Shown here piece after piece: positions 55,179 to 64,000 of a stretch of 64,000 bases of DNA. A model generated the notes under the pieces. That model saw nothing but the letters and a program-made list of their open reading frames with translations, was not told where the DNA came from and made no database searches. Made by a program: the position numbers and the translations under genes. Origin of the DNA: Nocardioides sp. R-C-SC26 (GTDB lineage Bacteria > Actinomycetota > Actinomycetes > Propionibacteriales > Nocardioidaceae); contig NZ_JAHRHK010000001.1 in assembly GCF_021246465.1 (NCBI RefSeq), positions 162,060 to 226,059 on the forward strand. The letters are read 5' to 3'. How positions within the stretch are numbered: the first letter of the stretch is position 1; each line of letters starts with the position of its first letter.

Positions 55179-56864
55179 GTGAGCCACCCGCACCCTGAAC
55201 TCAGTGCCCCGCCGGAACTGCCCGCCCACGGGCTCCGGGTGATCCCTCTCGGCGGTCTGGGCGAGGTCGGGCGCAACATGACCGTCTTCGAGTACGCCGG
55301 CCGTCTGCTGATCGTCGACTGCGGCGTGCTCTTCCCCGAGGACCACCACCCCGGCGTCGATCTCATCCTCCCCGACTTCGCCGCCATCCGGGACCGTCTC
55401 GACGACGTCGAGGCGCTGGTGCTGACCCACGGACACGAGGACCACATCGGCGCGACGCCGTACCTGCTGCGCGAGCGCCAGGACATCCCGCTGGTCGGCT
55501 CCGAGCTCACGCTGGCCCTGCTCGACAGCAAACTGCGCGAGCACCGCCTCAAGCAGACCGTGCACCACAAGGTCGCCGAGGGGGATCGTCTGCAGCTCGG
55601 GCCGTTCGAGCTCGAGTTCGTCGCGGTCAACCACTCCATCCCCGATGCCCTCGCTGTCGCCATCCGCACCGGCGCCGGCCTGGTGTTGCACACCGGCGAC
55701 TTCAAGATGGACCAGCTCCCGCTGGACGGCCGGATCACCGATCTGCGTGCCTTCGCCCGGCTGGGGGAGGAGGGCGTCGACCTCTTCCTGACCGACTCCA
55801 CCAACGCCGAGACGCCGGGCTTCACTCCGGCCGAGAAGTCGATCACCCCCGTCATCGACCAGGTGTTCCGCGAGTCCAAGCAGCGCATCGTGGTGGCCTG
55901 TTTCGCCTCGCACGTGCATCGCGTCCAGCAGGTACTCGATGCCGCCGTCGCCCATGACCGTCGGGTCGCCTACGTGGGCCGCTCGATGGTGCGCAACATG
56001 GCCATCGCCCGCGACCTGGGATACCTGACCGTGCCGCCCGGGGTGATGGTCGAGGCCAAGGAGCTCGCCTCGCTGCCACCGGAGCGCCAGGTGCTCATCT
56101 CCACCGGCAGCCAGGGCGAGCCGATGAGCGCGTTGAGCCGCATCGCCCAGCGCAGCCACAACTTCGTGCACATCGAGGAGGGCGACACGGTCCTGATGGC
56201 CTCGAGCCTGATCCCGGGCAACGAGAACGCCGTCTACCGCGTGATCAACGGCCTCGCACGGTGGGGCGCCCGAGTCGTGCACAAGGGCAACGCGCTCGTG
56301 CACGTCTCCGGTCACGCCAGCGCCGGCGAGCTGCTCTACTGCTACAACATCGTCAAGCCGCGCAACGTGCTGCCGGTGCACGGCGAGATCCGCCACATGC
56401 TCGCCAACGCCGACCTCGCCCGCGCGACCGGCGTCGAGAACGTCGTCGTCGCCGAGGACGGCGTCGTGGTCGATCTGGTCGACGGCGTCGCCTCGATCAC
56501 CGGCAAGGTGGAGTGCGGCTACGTCTTCGTCGACGGCACCTCGGTCGGCGACATCACCGAGGCCGACCTCAAGGACCGCCGGATCCTCGGTGAGGAGGGC
56601 TTCATCTCGATCATCGTCGTGGTCGACTCGGTCAGCGGCAAGGTGTCGGCGGGCCCCGAGATCCAGGCACGCGGCAACGCGCTCGAGGGCGAGAACTTCG
56701 ACGACGTGAAGCGCTCGATCACCCAGGCGCTCGACCGGGCGATCGCCGAGGGCAACACCGACTCCTACCAGCTTCAGCAGACCGTGCGGCGCACGGTCGG
56801 CCGGTGGGTGAGCAACACCCACCGTCGACGCCCGATGATCATCCCGGTGGTCGTCGAGGCCTGA
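55179..56864 (+). CDS. rnj: Ribonuclease J
   Basis: The protein has 561 residues. It is a metallo-beta-lactamase/beta-CASP RNase with both endo- and 5'-exonuclease activity. The metal site is in LTHGHEDHIGA, with HTGDFKMD further on; the beta-CASP part follows (RIVVACFASHVHRVQQ, ISTGSQGEPM, NVLPVHGEIRHM). Length is typical of actinobacterial RNase J. GAAGGAAATCC precedes the GTG. Confidence 0.96.
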   Translation: MSHPHPELSAPPELPAHGLRVIPLGGLGEVGRNMTVFEYAGRLLIVDCGVLFPEDHHPGVDLILPDFAAIRDRLDDVEALVLTHGHEDHIGATPYLLRERQDIPLVGSELTLALLDSKLREHRLKQTVHHKVAEGDRLQLGPFELEFVAVNHSIPDALAVAIRTGAGLVLHTGDFKMDQLPLDGRITDLRAFARLGEEGVDLFLTDSTNAETPGFTPAEKSITPVIDQVFRESKQRIVVACFASHVHRVQQVLDAAVAHDRRVAYVGRSMVRNMAIARDLGYLTVPPGVMVEAKELASLPPERQVLISTGSQGEPMSALSRIAQRSHNFVHIEEGDTVLMASSLIPGNENAVYRVINGLARWGARVVHKGNALVHVSGHASAGELLYCYNIVKPRNVLPVHGEIRHMLANADLARATGVENVVVAEDGVVVDLVDGVASITGKVECGYVFVDGTSVGDITEADLKDRRILGEEGFISIIVVVDSVSGKVSAGPEIQARGNALEGENFDDVKRSITQALDRAIAEGNTDSYQLQQTVRRTVGRWVSNTHRRRPMIIPVVVEA

Positions 56865-57021
56865 CGTCGGGTCGCGGCACGGCACGGACGGCCGACGCCG
56901 CAGAACTTCCGCTGCAGGACTCTGGCGCCGGACGACGTCCGGGCATAGCCTCCCGATGCGGGAGGGCTTCGCCGATGTGGTTCTCCCGACGTCTCGGATC
57001 CCGTCGGAAGTGAGGACGCCC

Positions 57022-60000
57022 ATGTCCCTGCCTGCCCTCTTCTCGTCACTGCGGCGCTCGTCGCTCGTCGCCCGCCCTCGGCCAGTCGCACGCCACCGAC
57101 GAGGCCGTCCCGCGATGCGTGTGGCCGGGGTGGGTGTGCTCGCCGTGACAGCAGCGCTCGGCCCCGTCGTGGGATCCGGTTCCTCCGCCCAGGCGGCGCC
57201 CGGGTCGGCTACGGCCGTCGAGTCGGTGGTCCGCGATCTCGCCGCCGACGGCGTGCGCGGCAGCGATGCCGGGAGGACCGGTGGCCTCGGGGCTCCCGCA
57301 CTGGCTCGAGGTGCCCGCGCCTCCTACTTCGTCCGACTGGTGGGGGATGGCGCCGCGGCGGTCGCCGCGCGCACCGCGAGCGACGGCGCCGCGCGGCGCG
57401 CCGCCGTCCAGCGCCGCGCCAGCATCGAGACGACGGCCCGGCAGGTCGCGCAGACCGCACGGCGCGCCGACCCTCGGGCCAGCGCGCTGTTCACCACGAC
57501 CAACACGGTGCCCGGCGTGGCGTTGCGTCTCGATGCCGAGGGTGTGGCTCGGCTGTCGGCCGACGAACGGGTGCTCTCGGTCGCGCGGCTTCCGCGCCAC
57601 ACGGTGGAGAACTCGAGCATCATCCAGCTCGAGAAGGCCGTGGCGTCCTGGCGCCGTCAGGGCAACATGGGCCAGGGAGTGCGGGTCGGCGTCATCGACA
57701 CCGGCATCGACTACACCCATGCGACCTTCGGTGGGCCGGGCACGGTCGCGGCCTATGAGAAGGCACGGTCGCAGCCGACCGCCTACAACTGGCGCGCGCG
57801 GCTCGGCGCACTGGGACGTGCGAAGGTGCTCGGCGGCTACGACTTCGTCGGCGACGACTACAACGCCGACCCCGCGGCGGAGAGCTATCAGCCCGTGCCG
57901 CGGCCCGATCCCGACCCGATCGACTGCGGCGAGCACGGCACCCATGTGGCCGGCACGCTCGGCGGCTACGGGGTCACGGCACGAGGCACGACCTTCACCG
58001 CGCGGCACCAGACGCTGAACCCGGGCTGGCTCGACGAGCTCCGCGTCGGACCGGGCACGGCGCCGAAGGTCGGGCTCTACGGCTTGAAGGTCTTCGGGTG
58101 CGAGGGCTCGACCGACGCGGTCATCCCCGCTCTGGACTGGTCGCTGGACCCCAACGGCGACGGCCTCTTCGACGATCGGCTCGACATCGTCAACCTCTCC
58201 CTCGGGTACGCGTTCTCGCCGATCGACGACCCCGAGGTCGCCGTCGCCGACGAGCTGGCGCGGCACGGCGTCCTCGCCGTCTTCTCTGCCGGCAACGACG
58301 GCGACATCACCGACATCGCCGGTTCCAACGCGGCGAGCTCGCTCGTCGTGGCCAGCACCGTGGACGCATCGCAGGTGCGTGACGGACTGCGCGTCGACGC
58401 TCCATCGGCGCTGAAGGGTGTCGTCGGAGGTCAGGTGTCCTCGGCCTATCCCTGGCTGGAGTCCGAGCCCGTCGGTGGCGAGGTCGCGGTGCTGTCGGAG
58501 GGGAACGCCGACGGCTGCGACCCGCTCGGCGACGCCGACGCCGCCGCCGTCCAGGGCAGGATCGCCTGGCTCGAGTGGGATGACGACGACGCCACCCGCC
58601 GTTGCGGCTCGGCCGGCCGTGCGGGGAACGTCGCCGCGGCAGGGGCGATCGGCGCGCTCTTCACCTCCGACCGCGACATCTTCGGCGCGGGGATCCTCGG
58701 CATCGAGGAGATCCCGGTCTTCCAACTCACCCGCGCGAGCACCGGGGCGCTCCGCTCGGCGGCCGAAGCGGGTGACCTCGCGGTCACCTTCGACGGCGCC
58801 CTGCTGGCGGCGTTCGAGGACGTCACGCCGGGCATCGTCGACCAGGCCTCCGACTTCACCTCGCGCGGCTCCCACGGCAGCCTCGGCGTGTCCAAGCCCG
58901 ACGTCGCCGCAGTCGGCGACTCGGTCTTCTCGGCCTACATGGGCACCGGCTCGGAGGGCGTCAGCTTCTCAGGCACCTCGATGGCCGCGCCGAACGTCGC
59001 CGGCATCGCGGCGATGGTCAAGTCCGCCCACCCGGGGTGGGGGCCGTTGAACCTGAAGGCAGCGATCATGAACAGCGCCGGCCACGACGTGTGGACCGGT
59101 CCCTCGCGCACGGGCAAGCGCTACGGTCCGCTGCGGGTCGGTGCCGGTCGGGTCGACGCGCTGGCCGCCAGCCGGACGTCGATGGTCGCCTACGCGCGCG
59201 GGGCCGGGTTCAACGCGGTGACGGCCTCCTTCGGTGTCGTGCGCGCACGCACGTCCGACGGCGTCATCACCCGGTCGATGCCGATCGCGGTACGCCGTGT
59301 GACGGGGAAGGGGAAGGTCCCGGTGCGGCTCTCCTACGAATCGCTCACCGCGGTTCCCGGGGTCTCGTTCTCGGTGAGGCCGAACCGGCTGATGGTCGGT
59401 CGCTCGCCCGCCACCGCGACGCTGACCCTGCGCGTCGATCCGACGGCGTTGCGTCGTCACCTCGACCCGACGATGGCCGCAGAGCAGGTCAACCCGCTCT
59501 TCGGCGAGTCCGAGCTGCGCCAGTTCGTCACGGACGCCTCGGGCCGGGTGCTGGTCACTCAGCCGGGGGGCGCGACTCTGCGCATCCCGGTGACCGCGGC
59601 GCCCAAGCCGGTCGCGGCGATGACCGCGACGGCGACGCAGGCCGGAGTCGCCCTGGGGGGCCAGGGACTGCCGTCGGGGGAGGGGGCGACGGCCGCCAAG
59701 GTCGCCGTGCTGGAGTGGGGCGCCGAGAGCCCGCTGCTTCCTCTCTGCGTTCCGCTCGACGAGGACGATCCGCAGACGACCGGAGATGCGGGAGACGCCG
59801 ACGATCCTGATGACGACACCGGCACCGGGGACGTCCCCGAGCCGTGCACCGACGGCCCGACGGCGGAGTCCGCCGACCTCGCCCAGGTCGGTGCGGGCAG
59901 CACGAACGGCGAGGACGGCCTGCTCTGGTTCGGTATCGCGGCCCACCGCGCGTGGGAGAACGTCGGCAACCTGATCACGCCGTACGTCGACATCGATGTC

Positions 60001-60492
60001 GACGGCGACGAGAAGGCCGATTACGAGATCTACGTCGAGCGCATCGAGGGCACCGATCTCCTCTACGCCTGGACGATCGACCTCGACGTGCCCGAGGGGG
60101 AGGACCCGCTCGTCGACGTGCAGCCGGTGAACTTCGCCGACGGCGGCACCGACACCAACGTGTTCGACACCGACGTGCTCGTCTTCGGTGCCTCCAAGGC
60201 GGCGCTCGGTCTGCCGAGCGGCACGGCGTCGGCGCCGATCAGCTACACCGTCGGCACCTACAGCCTGCTGACCGATGACGACGTCGACACGGTGGGCCCG
60301 GTCGCCTATGACGCGGGCACCCCGTCGATCGGCGTCGACGCGCCGCTCTTCGACGCGGCGCCGGGCGACGTCGTCCCGTGGCGGGCAGCAGGCTCGCGAG
60401 CAGGAGCGAAGGCGCTGGTGCTGCGGCTCCACAACGCGCCCGGCTCGACCAGTCAGGTGCTGGAGGCCCCGGCCGCCGCGCCCACGAGGTGA
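57022..60492 (+). CDS. Large secreted S8 subtilisin-like serine protease
   Basis: The protein has 1156 residues from the ATG at 57022 (GAGGA upstream). A long basic n-region (residues 1-30) and a hydrophobic stretch (32-50) form the signal peptide. A propeptide (about 100-195) leads to the catalytic domain with D226 in VGVIDTGIDYTH, H305 in EHGTHVAG and S653 in SGTSMAAPNVAG. A PA-domain insert lies around 470-600 (DGCDPLGDADAAAV). The C-terminal 400 residues contain Fn3-like and acidic Asp-rich segments, with no sortase or membrane anchor. A broad-specificity extracellular protease is likely. It is followed by a strong terminator. Confidence 0.93.
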   Translation: MSLPALFSSLRRSSLVARPRPVARHRRGRPAMRVAGVGVLAVTAALGPVVGSGSSAQAAPGSATAVESVVRDLAADGVRGSDAGRTGGLGAPALARGARASYFVRLVGDGAAAVAARTASDGAARRAAVQRRASIETTARQVAQTARRADPRASALFTTTNTVPGVALRLDAEGVARLSADERVLSVARLPRHTVENSSIIQLEKAVASWRRQGNMGQGVRVGVIDTGIDYTHATFGGPGTVAAYEKARSQPTAYNWRARLGALGRAKVLGGYDFVGDDYNADPAAESYQPVPRPDPDPIDCGEHGTHVAGTLGGYGVTARGTTFTARHQTLNPGWLDELRVGPGTAPKVGLYGLKVFGCEGSTDAVIPALDWSLDPNGDGLFDDRLDIVNLSLGYAFSPIDDPEVAVADELARHGVLAVFSAGNDGDITDIAGSNAASSLVVASTVDASQVRDGLRVDAPSALKGVVGGQVSSAYPWLESEPVGGEVAVLSEGNADGCDPLGDADAAAVQGRIAWLEWDDDDATRRCGSAGRAGNVAAAGAIGALFTSDRDIFGAGILGIEEIPVFQLTRASTGALRSAAEAGDLAVTFDGALLAAFEDVTPGIVDQASDFTSRGSHGSLGVSKPDVAAVGDSVFSAYMGTGSEGVSFSGTSMAAPNVAGIAAMVKSAHPGWGPLNLKAAIMNSAGHDVWTGPSRTGKRYGPLRVGAGRVDALAASRTSMVAYARGAGFNAVTASFGVVRARTSDGVITRSMPIAVRRVTGKGKVPVRLSYESLTAVPGVSFSVRPNRLMVGRSPATATLTLRVDPTALRRHLDPTMAAEQVNPLFGESELRQFVTDASGRVLVTQPGGATLRIPVTAAPKPVAAMTATATQAGVALGGQGLPSGEGATAAKVAVLEWGAESPLLPLCVPLDEDDPQTTGDAGDADDPDDDTGTGDVPEPCTDGPTAESADLAQVGAGSTNGEDGLLWFGIAAHRAWENVGNLITPYVDIDVDGDEKADYEIYVERIEGTDLLYAWTIDLDVPEGEDPLVDVQPVNFADGGTDTNVFDTDVLVFGASKAALGLPSGTASAPISYTVGTYSLLTDDDVDTVGPVAYDAGTPSIGVDAPLFDAAPGDVVPWRAAGSRAGAKALVLRLHNAPGSTSQVLEAPAAAPTR

Positions 60493-60498
60493 CCCCGC

Positions 60499-60538
60499 CT
60501 GCGTTGACCCGTCTTGAGTTGAAGACGGGTCAACGCAG
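60499..60538. terminator. Terminator, copy 2 of a shared inverted repeat
   Basis: A perfect 17-bp stem starting CTGCGTTGACCCGTCTT closes a GAGTTG loop, 6 bases after the subtilase stop. The inner arms TTGACCCGTCTT are the same as in the terminator at 22618-22649. Confidence 0.85.
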
Positions 60539-60595
60539 CGACACGCACCACTGTGGTCCGTGTGACGGATGTGACGATCACCTAGGTTTGATGGC

Positions 60596-63304
60596 ATGGC
60601 GACCCGTACGTCTTCCCCGCCGGGGTCGCGGAGCAAGAGCACGTCCACGTCCAGGAGCAGCACGGCCCGTTCCCGGAGCGGACAGTCTTCGAGCACGCGC
60701 ACCCGGAGTACAGCGAAGAACACCTCCACGAAGCCGACCAAGCGGCCGGCTTCGCGGCGGCCCGCGCAGCGACCCGCACCGCGTGCGGTCCGCAGCGGTA
60801 CCGGACCGGTCGCTCGGTTCTTCCTGGTACTGCTGCGTGGCCTGACGGCGGCGTGGCTGGGCCTCGCCCACGCCATCGGTGCCTCGGCGCGAGCGGTCGG
60901 CCGCTCGGCACGCGACCTCGACCCCGCTCATCGTCGCGACGGCGCCGGCCTCGCGCTGCTCGGCGTGGCCGTGGTCGTCGCCGCCGCGGTGTGGTTCGAG
61001 GTGCCCGGCGGGCTGATGGACTTCGCGCGCGCGGCCGTCGTCGGCACCGTCGGCAAGGTCGGTTGGTTGGTGCCGCCGGCCTTGATCTGGTCGGGTCTGC
61101 GCGTCATGCGCGACCCGGTCGGCAGTGGCCCGGCCGGACGCCAGGTGATCGGATGGTCGGCCCTCGGAGCGGGAGTCCTGGGCGTCGTGCACATCAGTGC
61201 CGGCGATCCCCAGCCCATCGCCGGTGACACCACGCCGCTGCGCGAGGGCGGTGGCGCGATCGGCTACGTCATCGCCTCGTTGCTGCTCGACCTGATGCGC
61301 TCCTCCTACGTCGTGGTCCCCGTGCTCGTGCTGATCGCGTTCTTCGGCCTTCTCGTCGTCACCTCGACCCCGCTCTACGCGGTGCCCGACCGGCTGCGCG
61401 GGCTGCGCGACGCCGTCCTGGGTCACCCGTCGGGCGACGAGAGCGACCCCGACGCGACCCAGGCCATGGCGCGTCTCGACGACACGATCGACCCTGAGCT
61501 GGGACTCCCGGCCTACGACACCCCCGTGGTGGAGGAGCGCGAGTCTCGCCGTCGTCGCCGCCGCGGTGGCGACCCGGAGCCGCTGTTCGAGGAGGCCGCG
61601 TCCGTCGACCTCGACGCGCACGAGAGCGGCGACGCTCTCGATGTCGCCTTCGGCCTCGACGACCCGTTCGAGCCGACGACGGGCACCGACGCTGGCTCCG
61701 TGGCGCCGATCGCGGCACCGCCCGCCGTCGCCGGCGCTGGCAGCACGACCGACGAGGACGCCGACCGTGCGCCGATCGCGCCCCCGTCGCACAACCCCGT
61801 CGAACCACGGATGGAGCAGCTCTCACTGTCCGGCGACATCGTCTACTCCGTGCCGGCGATGACCTCGCTGAAGGAAGGCACACCGCACCGCACGCGCTCC
61901 CAGGCCAGCGACGACGTCGTCGCTTCGCTCACCCAGGTGCTCGCGGACTTCAACATCGACGCCCGCGTCACCGGCTACACGCGCGGCCCGACGGTCACCC
62001 GCTACGAGATCGAGCTCGGGCCCGCCGTCAAGGTCGAGAAGATCACCGGCATCCAGAAGAACATCTCCTACGCGGTCGCCTCGGCCGACGTGCGGATCCT
62101 GAGTCCGATCCCCGGCAAGTCGGCGGTCGGCGTGGAGATCCCCAACCTCGACAAGGAGATCGTCTCCCTCGGCGACGTGCTGCGGTCCAACACCGCGCGC
62201 TCGGACCACCACCCGATGGTCGCGGGCCTCGGCAAGGACGTCGAGGGCGGCTTCGTGGTCGCGAACCTGGCCAAGATGCCGCATCTGCTCGTCGCCGGCG
62301 CCACCGGTTCAGGCAAGTCGAGCTTCATCAACTCGATGATCACCTCGGTGCTCATGCGGGCGACGCCCGACGAGGTGCGGATGATCATGGTCGACCCCAA
62401 GCGGGTCGAGCTGAACGCCTACGAGGGCGTGCCGCACCTGATCACCCCGATCATCACCAACCCGAAGAAGGCCGCCGAGGCGCTGGCCTGGGTCGTGCGC
62501 GAGATGGACCTGCGCTACGACGACCTGGCCAACTTCGGCTTCCGTCACATCGACGACTTCAACCGCGCCGTGCGGGCAGGCAAGGTCGAGGTGCCGCCGG
62601 GTTCCGAGCGTGTCCTGGTGCCCTACCCGTATCTGTTGGTGATCGTCGACGAGCTGGCCGACCTGATGATGGTCGCGCCGCGCGACGTCGAGGACGCCGT
62701 CGTCCGGATCACGCAGTTGGCGCGCGCGGCCGGTATCCACCTCGTGCTCGCCACCCAGCGCCCCTCGGTCGACGTCGTCACCGGTCTGATCAAGGCGAAC
62801 GTGCCCTCGCGCCTGGCGTTCGCGACGTCCTCGCTCGCCGACAGCCGCGTCATCCTCGACCAGCCCGGTGCCGAGAAGCTCGTCGGCCAGGGTGACGGAC
62901 TGTTCCTGCCGATGGGTGCCTCCAAGCCGATCCGCGTCCAGGGCTCCTGGGTCACCGAGGCGGAGATCGCCGAGGTCGTGCGGCACTGCAAGGGCCAGCT
63001 CGAGCCCAGCTACCGCGACGACGTCACGGCGCCGGCGCAGAGCAAGCGCGAACTCGACGACGACATCGGCGACGACCTGGACCTGGTCGTCCAGGCCATC
63101 GAGCTCGTCGTCTCGACCCAGTTCGGGTCGACGTCGATGCTGCAGCGCAAGCTGCGCGTCGGGTTCGCCAAGGCGGGGCGCCTGATGGACATCATGGAGA
63201 GCCGCGGCGTCGTGGGGCCCAGCGAGGGCTCCAAGGCCCGTGACGTGCTGGTCAAGCCCGACGAGATCGATGCTGTGATCATGACGATTCAGGGGGAGCT
63301 GTGA
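60596..63304 (+). CDS. ftsK: DNA translocase FtsK
   Basis: The protein has 902 residues. A disordered, Ser/Thr/Arg-rich N-terminus (1-70) precedes four membrane spans (about 105-270), an acidic linker, and the RecA-like motor with Walker [11 protein letters not shown] (about 568-577), Walker [14 protein letters not shown], and [19 protein letters not shown]-terminal gamma winged helix is present ([29 protein letters not shown]). It pumps chromosomes through the division septum. The C-terminal GTGA overlaps the next gene. Confidence 0.97.
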   Translation: MATRTSSPPGSRSKSTSTSRSSTARSRSGQSSSTRTRSTAKNTSTKPTKRPASRRPAQRPAPRAVRSGTGPVARFFLVLLRGLTAAWLGLAHAIGASARAVGRSARDLDPAHRRDGAGLALLGVAVVVAAAVWFEVPGGLMDFARAAVVGTVGKVGWLVPPALIWSGLRVMRDPVGSGPAGRQVIGWSALGAGVLGVVHISAGDPQPIAGDTTPLREGGGAIGYVIASLLLDLMRSSYVVVPVLVLIAFFGLLVVTSTPLYAVPDRLRGLRDAVLGHPSGDESDPDATQAMARLDDTIDPELGLPAYDTPVVEERESRRRRRRGGDPEPLFEEAASVDLDAHESGDALDVAFGLDDPFEPTTGTDAGSVAPIAAPPAVAGAGSTTDEDADRAPIAPPSHNPVEPRMEQLSLSGDIVYSVPAMTSLKEGTPHRTRSQASDDVVASLTQVLADFNIDARVTGYTRGPTVTRYEIELGPAVKVEKITGIQKNISYAVASADVRILSPIPGKSAVGVEIPNLDKEIVSLGDVLRSNTARSDHHPMVAGLGKDVEGGFVVANLAKMPHLLVAGATGSGKSSFINSMITSVLMRATPDEVRMIMVDPKRVELNAYEGVPHLITPIITNPKKAAEALAWVVREMDLRYDDLANFGFRHIDDFNRAVRAGKVEVPPGSERVLVPYPYLLVIVDELADLMMVAPRDVEDAVVRITQLARAAGIHLVLATQRPSVDVVTGLIKANVPSRLAFATSSLADSRVILDQPGAEKLVGQGDGLFLPMGASKPIRVQGSWVTEAEIAEVVRHCKGQLEPSYRDDVTAPAQSKRELDDDIGDDLDLVVQAIELVVSTQFGSTSMLQRKLRVGFAKAGRLMDIMESRGVVGPSEGSKARDVLVKPDEIDAVIMTIQGEL

Positions 63305-64000
63305 ACGACCTCGAGACCTCGCAGGGCTCGGCAGGAGCCGAGACCGGTGCCACCGCCGACCTGACTCACGGCCATAGCGCGTTCGAGGACGACGCGGTCG
63401 AGATCCGCCGCGACGGACCGCTCGCCGCGCTCGTCGCCGGCGTCGCGGCCATCGTCGCCGTCGCCTACCTCCAGCGCGCCGTCGGCAGTGCGGCACCACT
63501 CGACTGGGTGATCACCCTGGGCGCCGGAGCGATCGCGGTGCTCTTCCTGCTCGTCGTCCTGGACTCCCGGCTCCCGCTGCTCGTCGTCGACGGGCACGGG
63601 CTGCGTCTGCGGCGTGGCCGCGCCTGGACCGGACTGGCCTGGTCCGACGTCGCCCGGGTGGAGCACCAGCCGCGCGAGGCGCTGCTGCGCGATGGTCGCA
63701 TCAGCGTCGTCGACGTCGCCGGCGAGCGCAGCACCGTGCGGTTGTCGATGTCGACCCGACTGATCGGCGCGAACTGGCACGAGCTCACCGAGGCGCTTCG
63801 GGAGTTCACTGCCGACGCCGTCGAGGTCGTCGAGAAGCCGGGCATCCCGACGACGCCGGTCGGTGTCGCCCAGCCGCTGGACGTCGAGATCGAGCAGGCC
63901 GAGGCCGAGCAGGCCGAGATCGAACAAGGCGCTGTCGAGGAGGACGGTACCGCGCCGTGGGACGGACACGCGGCGGCCGCCGAGGACGACGCGGCGATCC
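63301..64000 (+). CDS. Membrane protein downstream of ftsK (3' partial)
   Basis: An open frame begins with GTG overlapping the ftsK stop (GTGA) and runs off the window end after 233 codons. Two spans (about 45-60 and 72-93) are followed by a PH-like soluble domain (residues 95-175; [20 protein letters not shown]) and an acidic tail containing an imperfect repeat [14 protein letters not shown]. Coupling to ftsK suggests a division or envelope role. The C-terminus may carry another domain outside the window. Confidence 0.7.
   Translation, partial: MNDLETSQGSAGAETGATADLTHGHSAFEDDAVEIRRDGPLAALVAGVAAIVAVAYLQRAVGSAAPLDWVITLGAGAIAVLFLLVVLDSRLPLLVVDGHGLRLRRGRAWTGLAWSDVARVEHQPREALLRDGRISVVDVAGERSTVRLSMSTRLIGANWHELTEALREFTADAVEVVEKPGIPTTPVGVAQPLDVEIEQAEAEQAEIEQGAVEEDGTAPWDGHAAAAEDDAAI

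Noticed and set aside
54054-57023. Antisense reading frame of about 990 codons over dapA and RNase J
   Set aside because: Shadow of two conserved genes; no domain and no ribosome site.

Overview
The window comes from a high-GC Gram-positive chromosome. Coding GC bias is strong enough that most real genes carry long open antisense frames. The gene content points to an actinomycete: an AftD-like arabinofuranosyltransferase end, a DUF2613 and a DUF3068 protein, GTP-dependent PEP carboxykinase, the nadD-rsfS-gpgP run, RNase J next to dapA, and many leaderless starts. Nocardioidaceae (Nocardioides or Aeromicrobium-like) is my best guess and is an inference only. Bases 1-60 are almost pure C/G and look like an unreliable contig end.

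Layout. 0-8.4 kb: cell-envelope polysaccharide genes (AftD C-terminus, two polytopic membrane proteins, GT2, GT4, DUF3068). 8.5-12.1 kb: a condensation/PapA-like protein, two methyltransferases, and an aminoglycoside-phosphotransferase-like gene broken by an in-frame TAG. 12.2-30.3 kb: mostly core metabolism. It holds rpsA, a GlxA/AraC regulator, pckG with a divergent ArsR regulator, glgX, a crotonase, etfBA, a secreted lysyl-oxidase-like enzyme, proA, a CDP-alcohol phosphatidyltransferase, a VTT membrane protein, nadD-rsfS-gpgP, tRNA-Ala(GGC) and a PAS histidine kinase.

30.3-43.1 kb: a dense block of stress and redox genes around a SigB/SigF-type sigma factor. It includes TetR with an FBP protein, a FAD-Rieske oxidoreductase, a heme-oxygenase-like diiron protein with a CDGSH protein, a methyltransferase, a Zn-alcohol dehydrogenase, an SDR, two divergent GAF-ANTAR regulators, several tiny acidic or single-span membrane proteins, an isochorismatase-like hydrolase and a STAS protein. 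In this block eight transcription units carry GGGTAC exactly 8-9 bases before the start codon. Five of the eight also have GNNT 15-16 bases further upstream. This is the best candidate in the window for an undescribed regulon, and the sigma gene in the middle is its natural candidate reader.

43.2-64 kb: PhoX phosphatase, then leuS behind a candidate leucine attenuator (peptide MHPALLLP followed by a terminator hairpin), degV, comEA-comEC-holA, rpsT, dapA-rnj, a large secreted subtilase, ftsK, and a membrane protein cut by the window end. I see no rRNA, CRISPR array, insertion sequence, integrase or phage gene.
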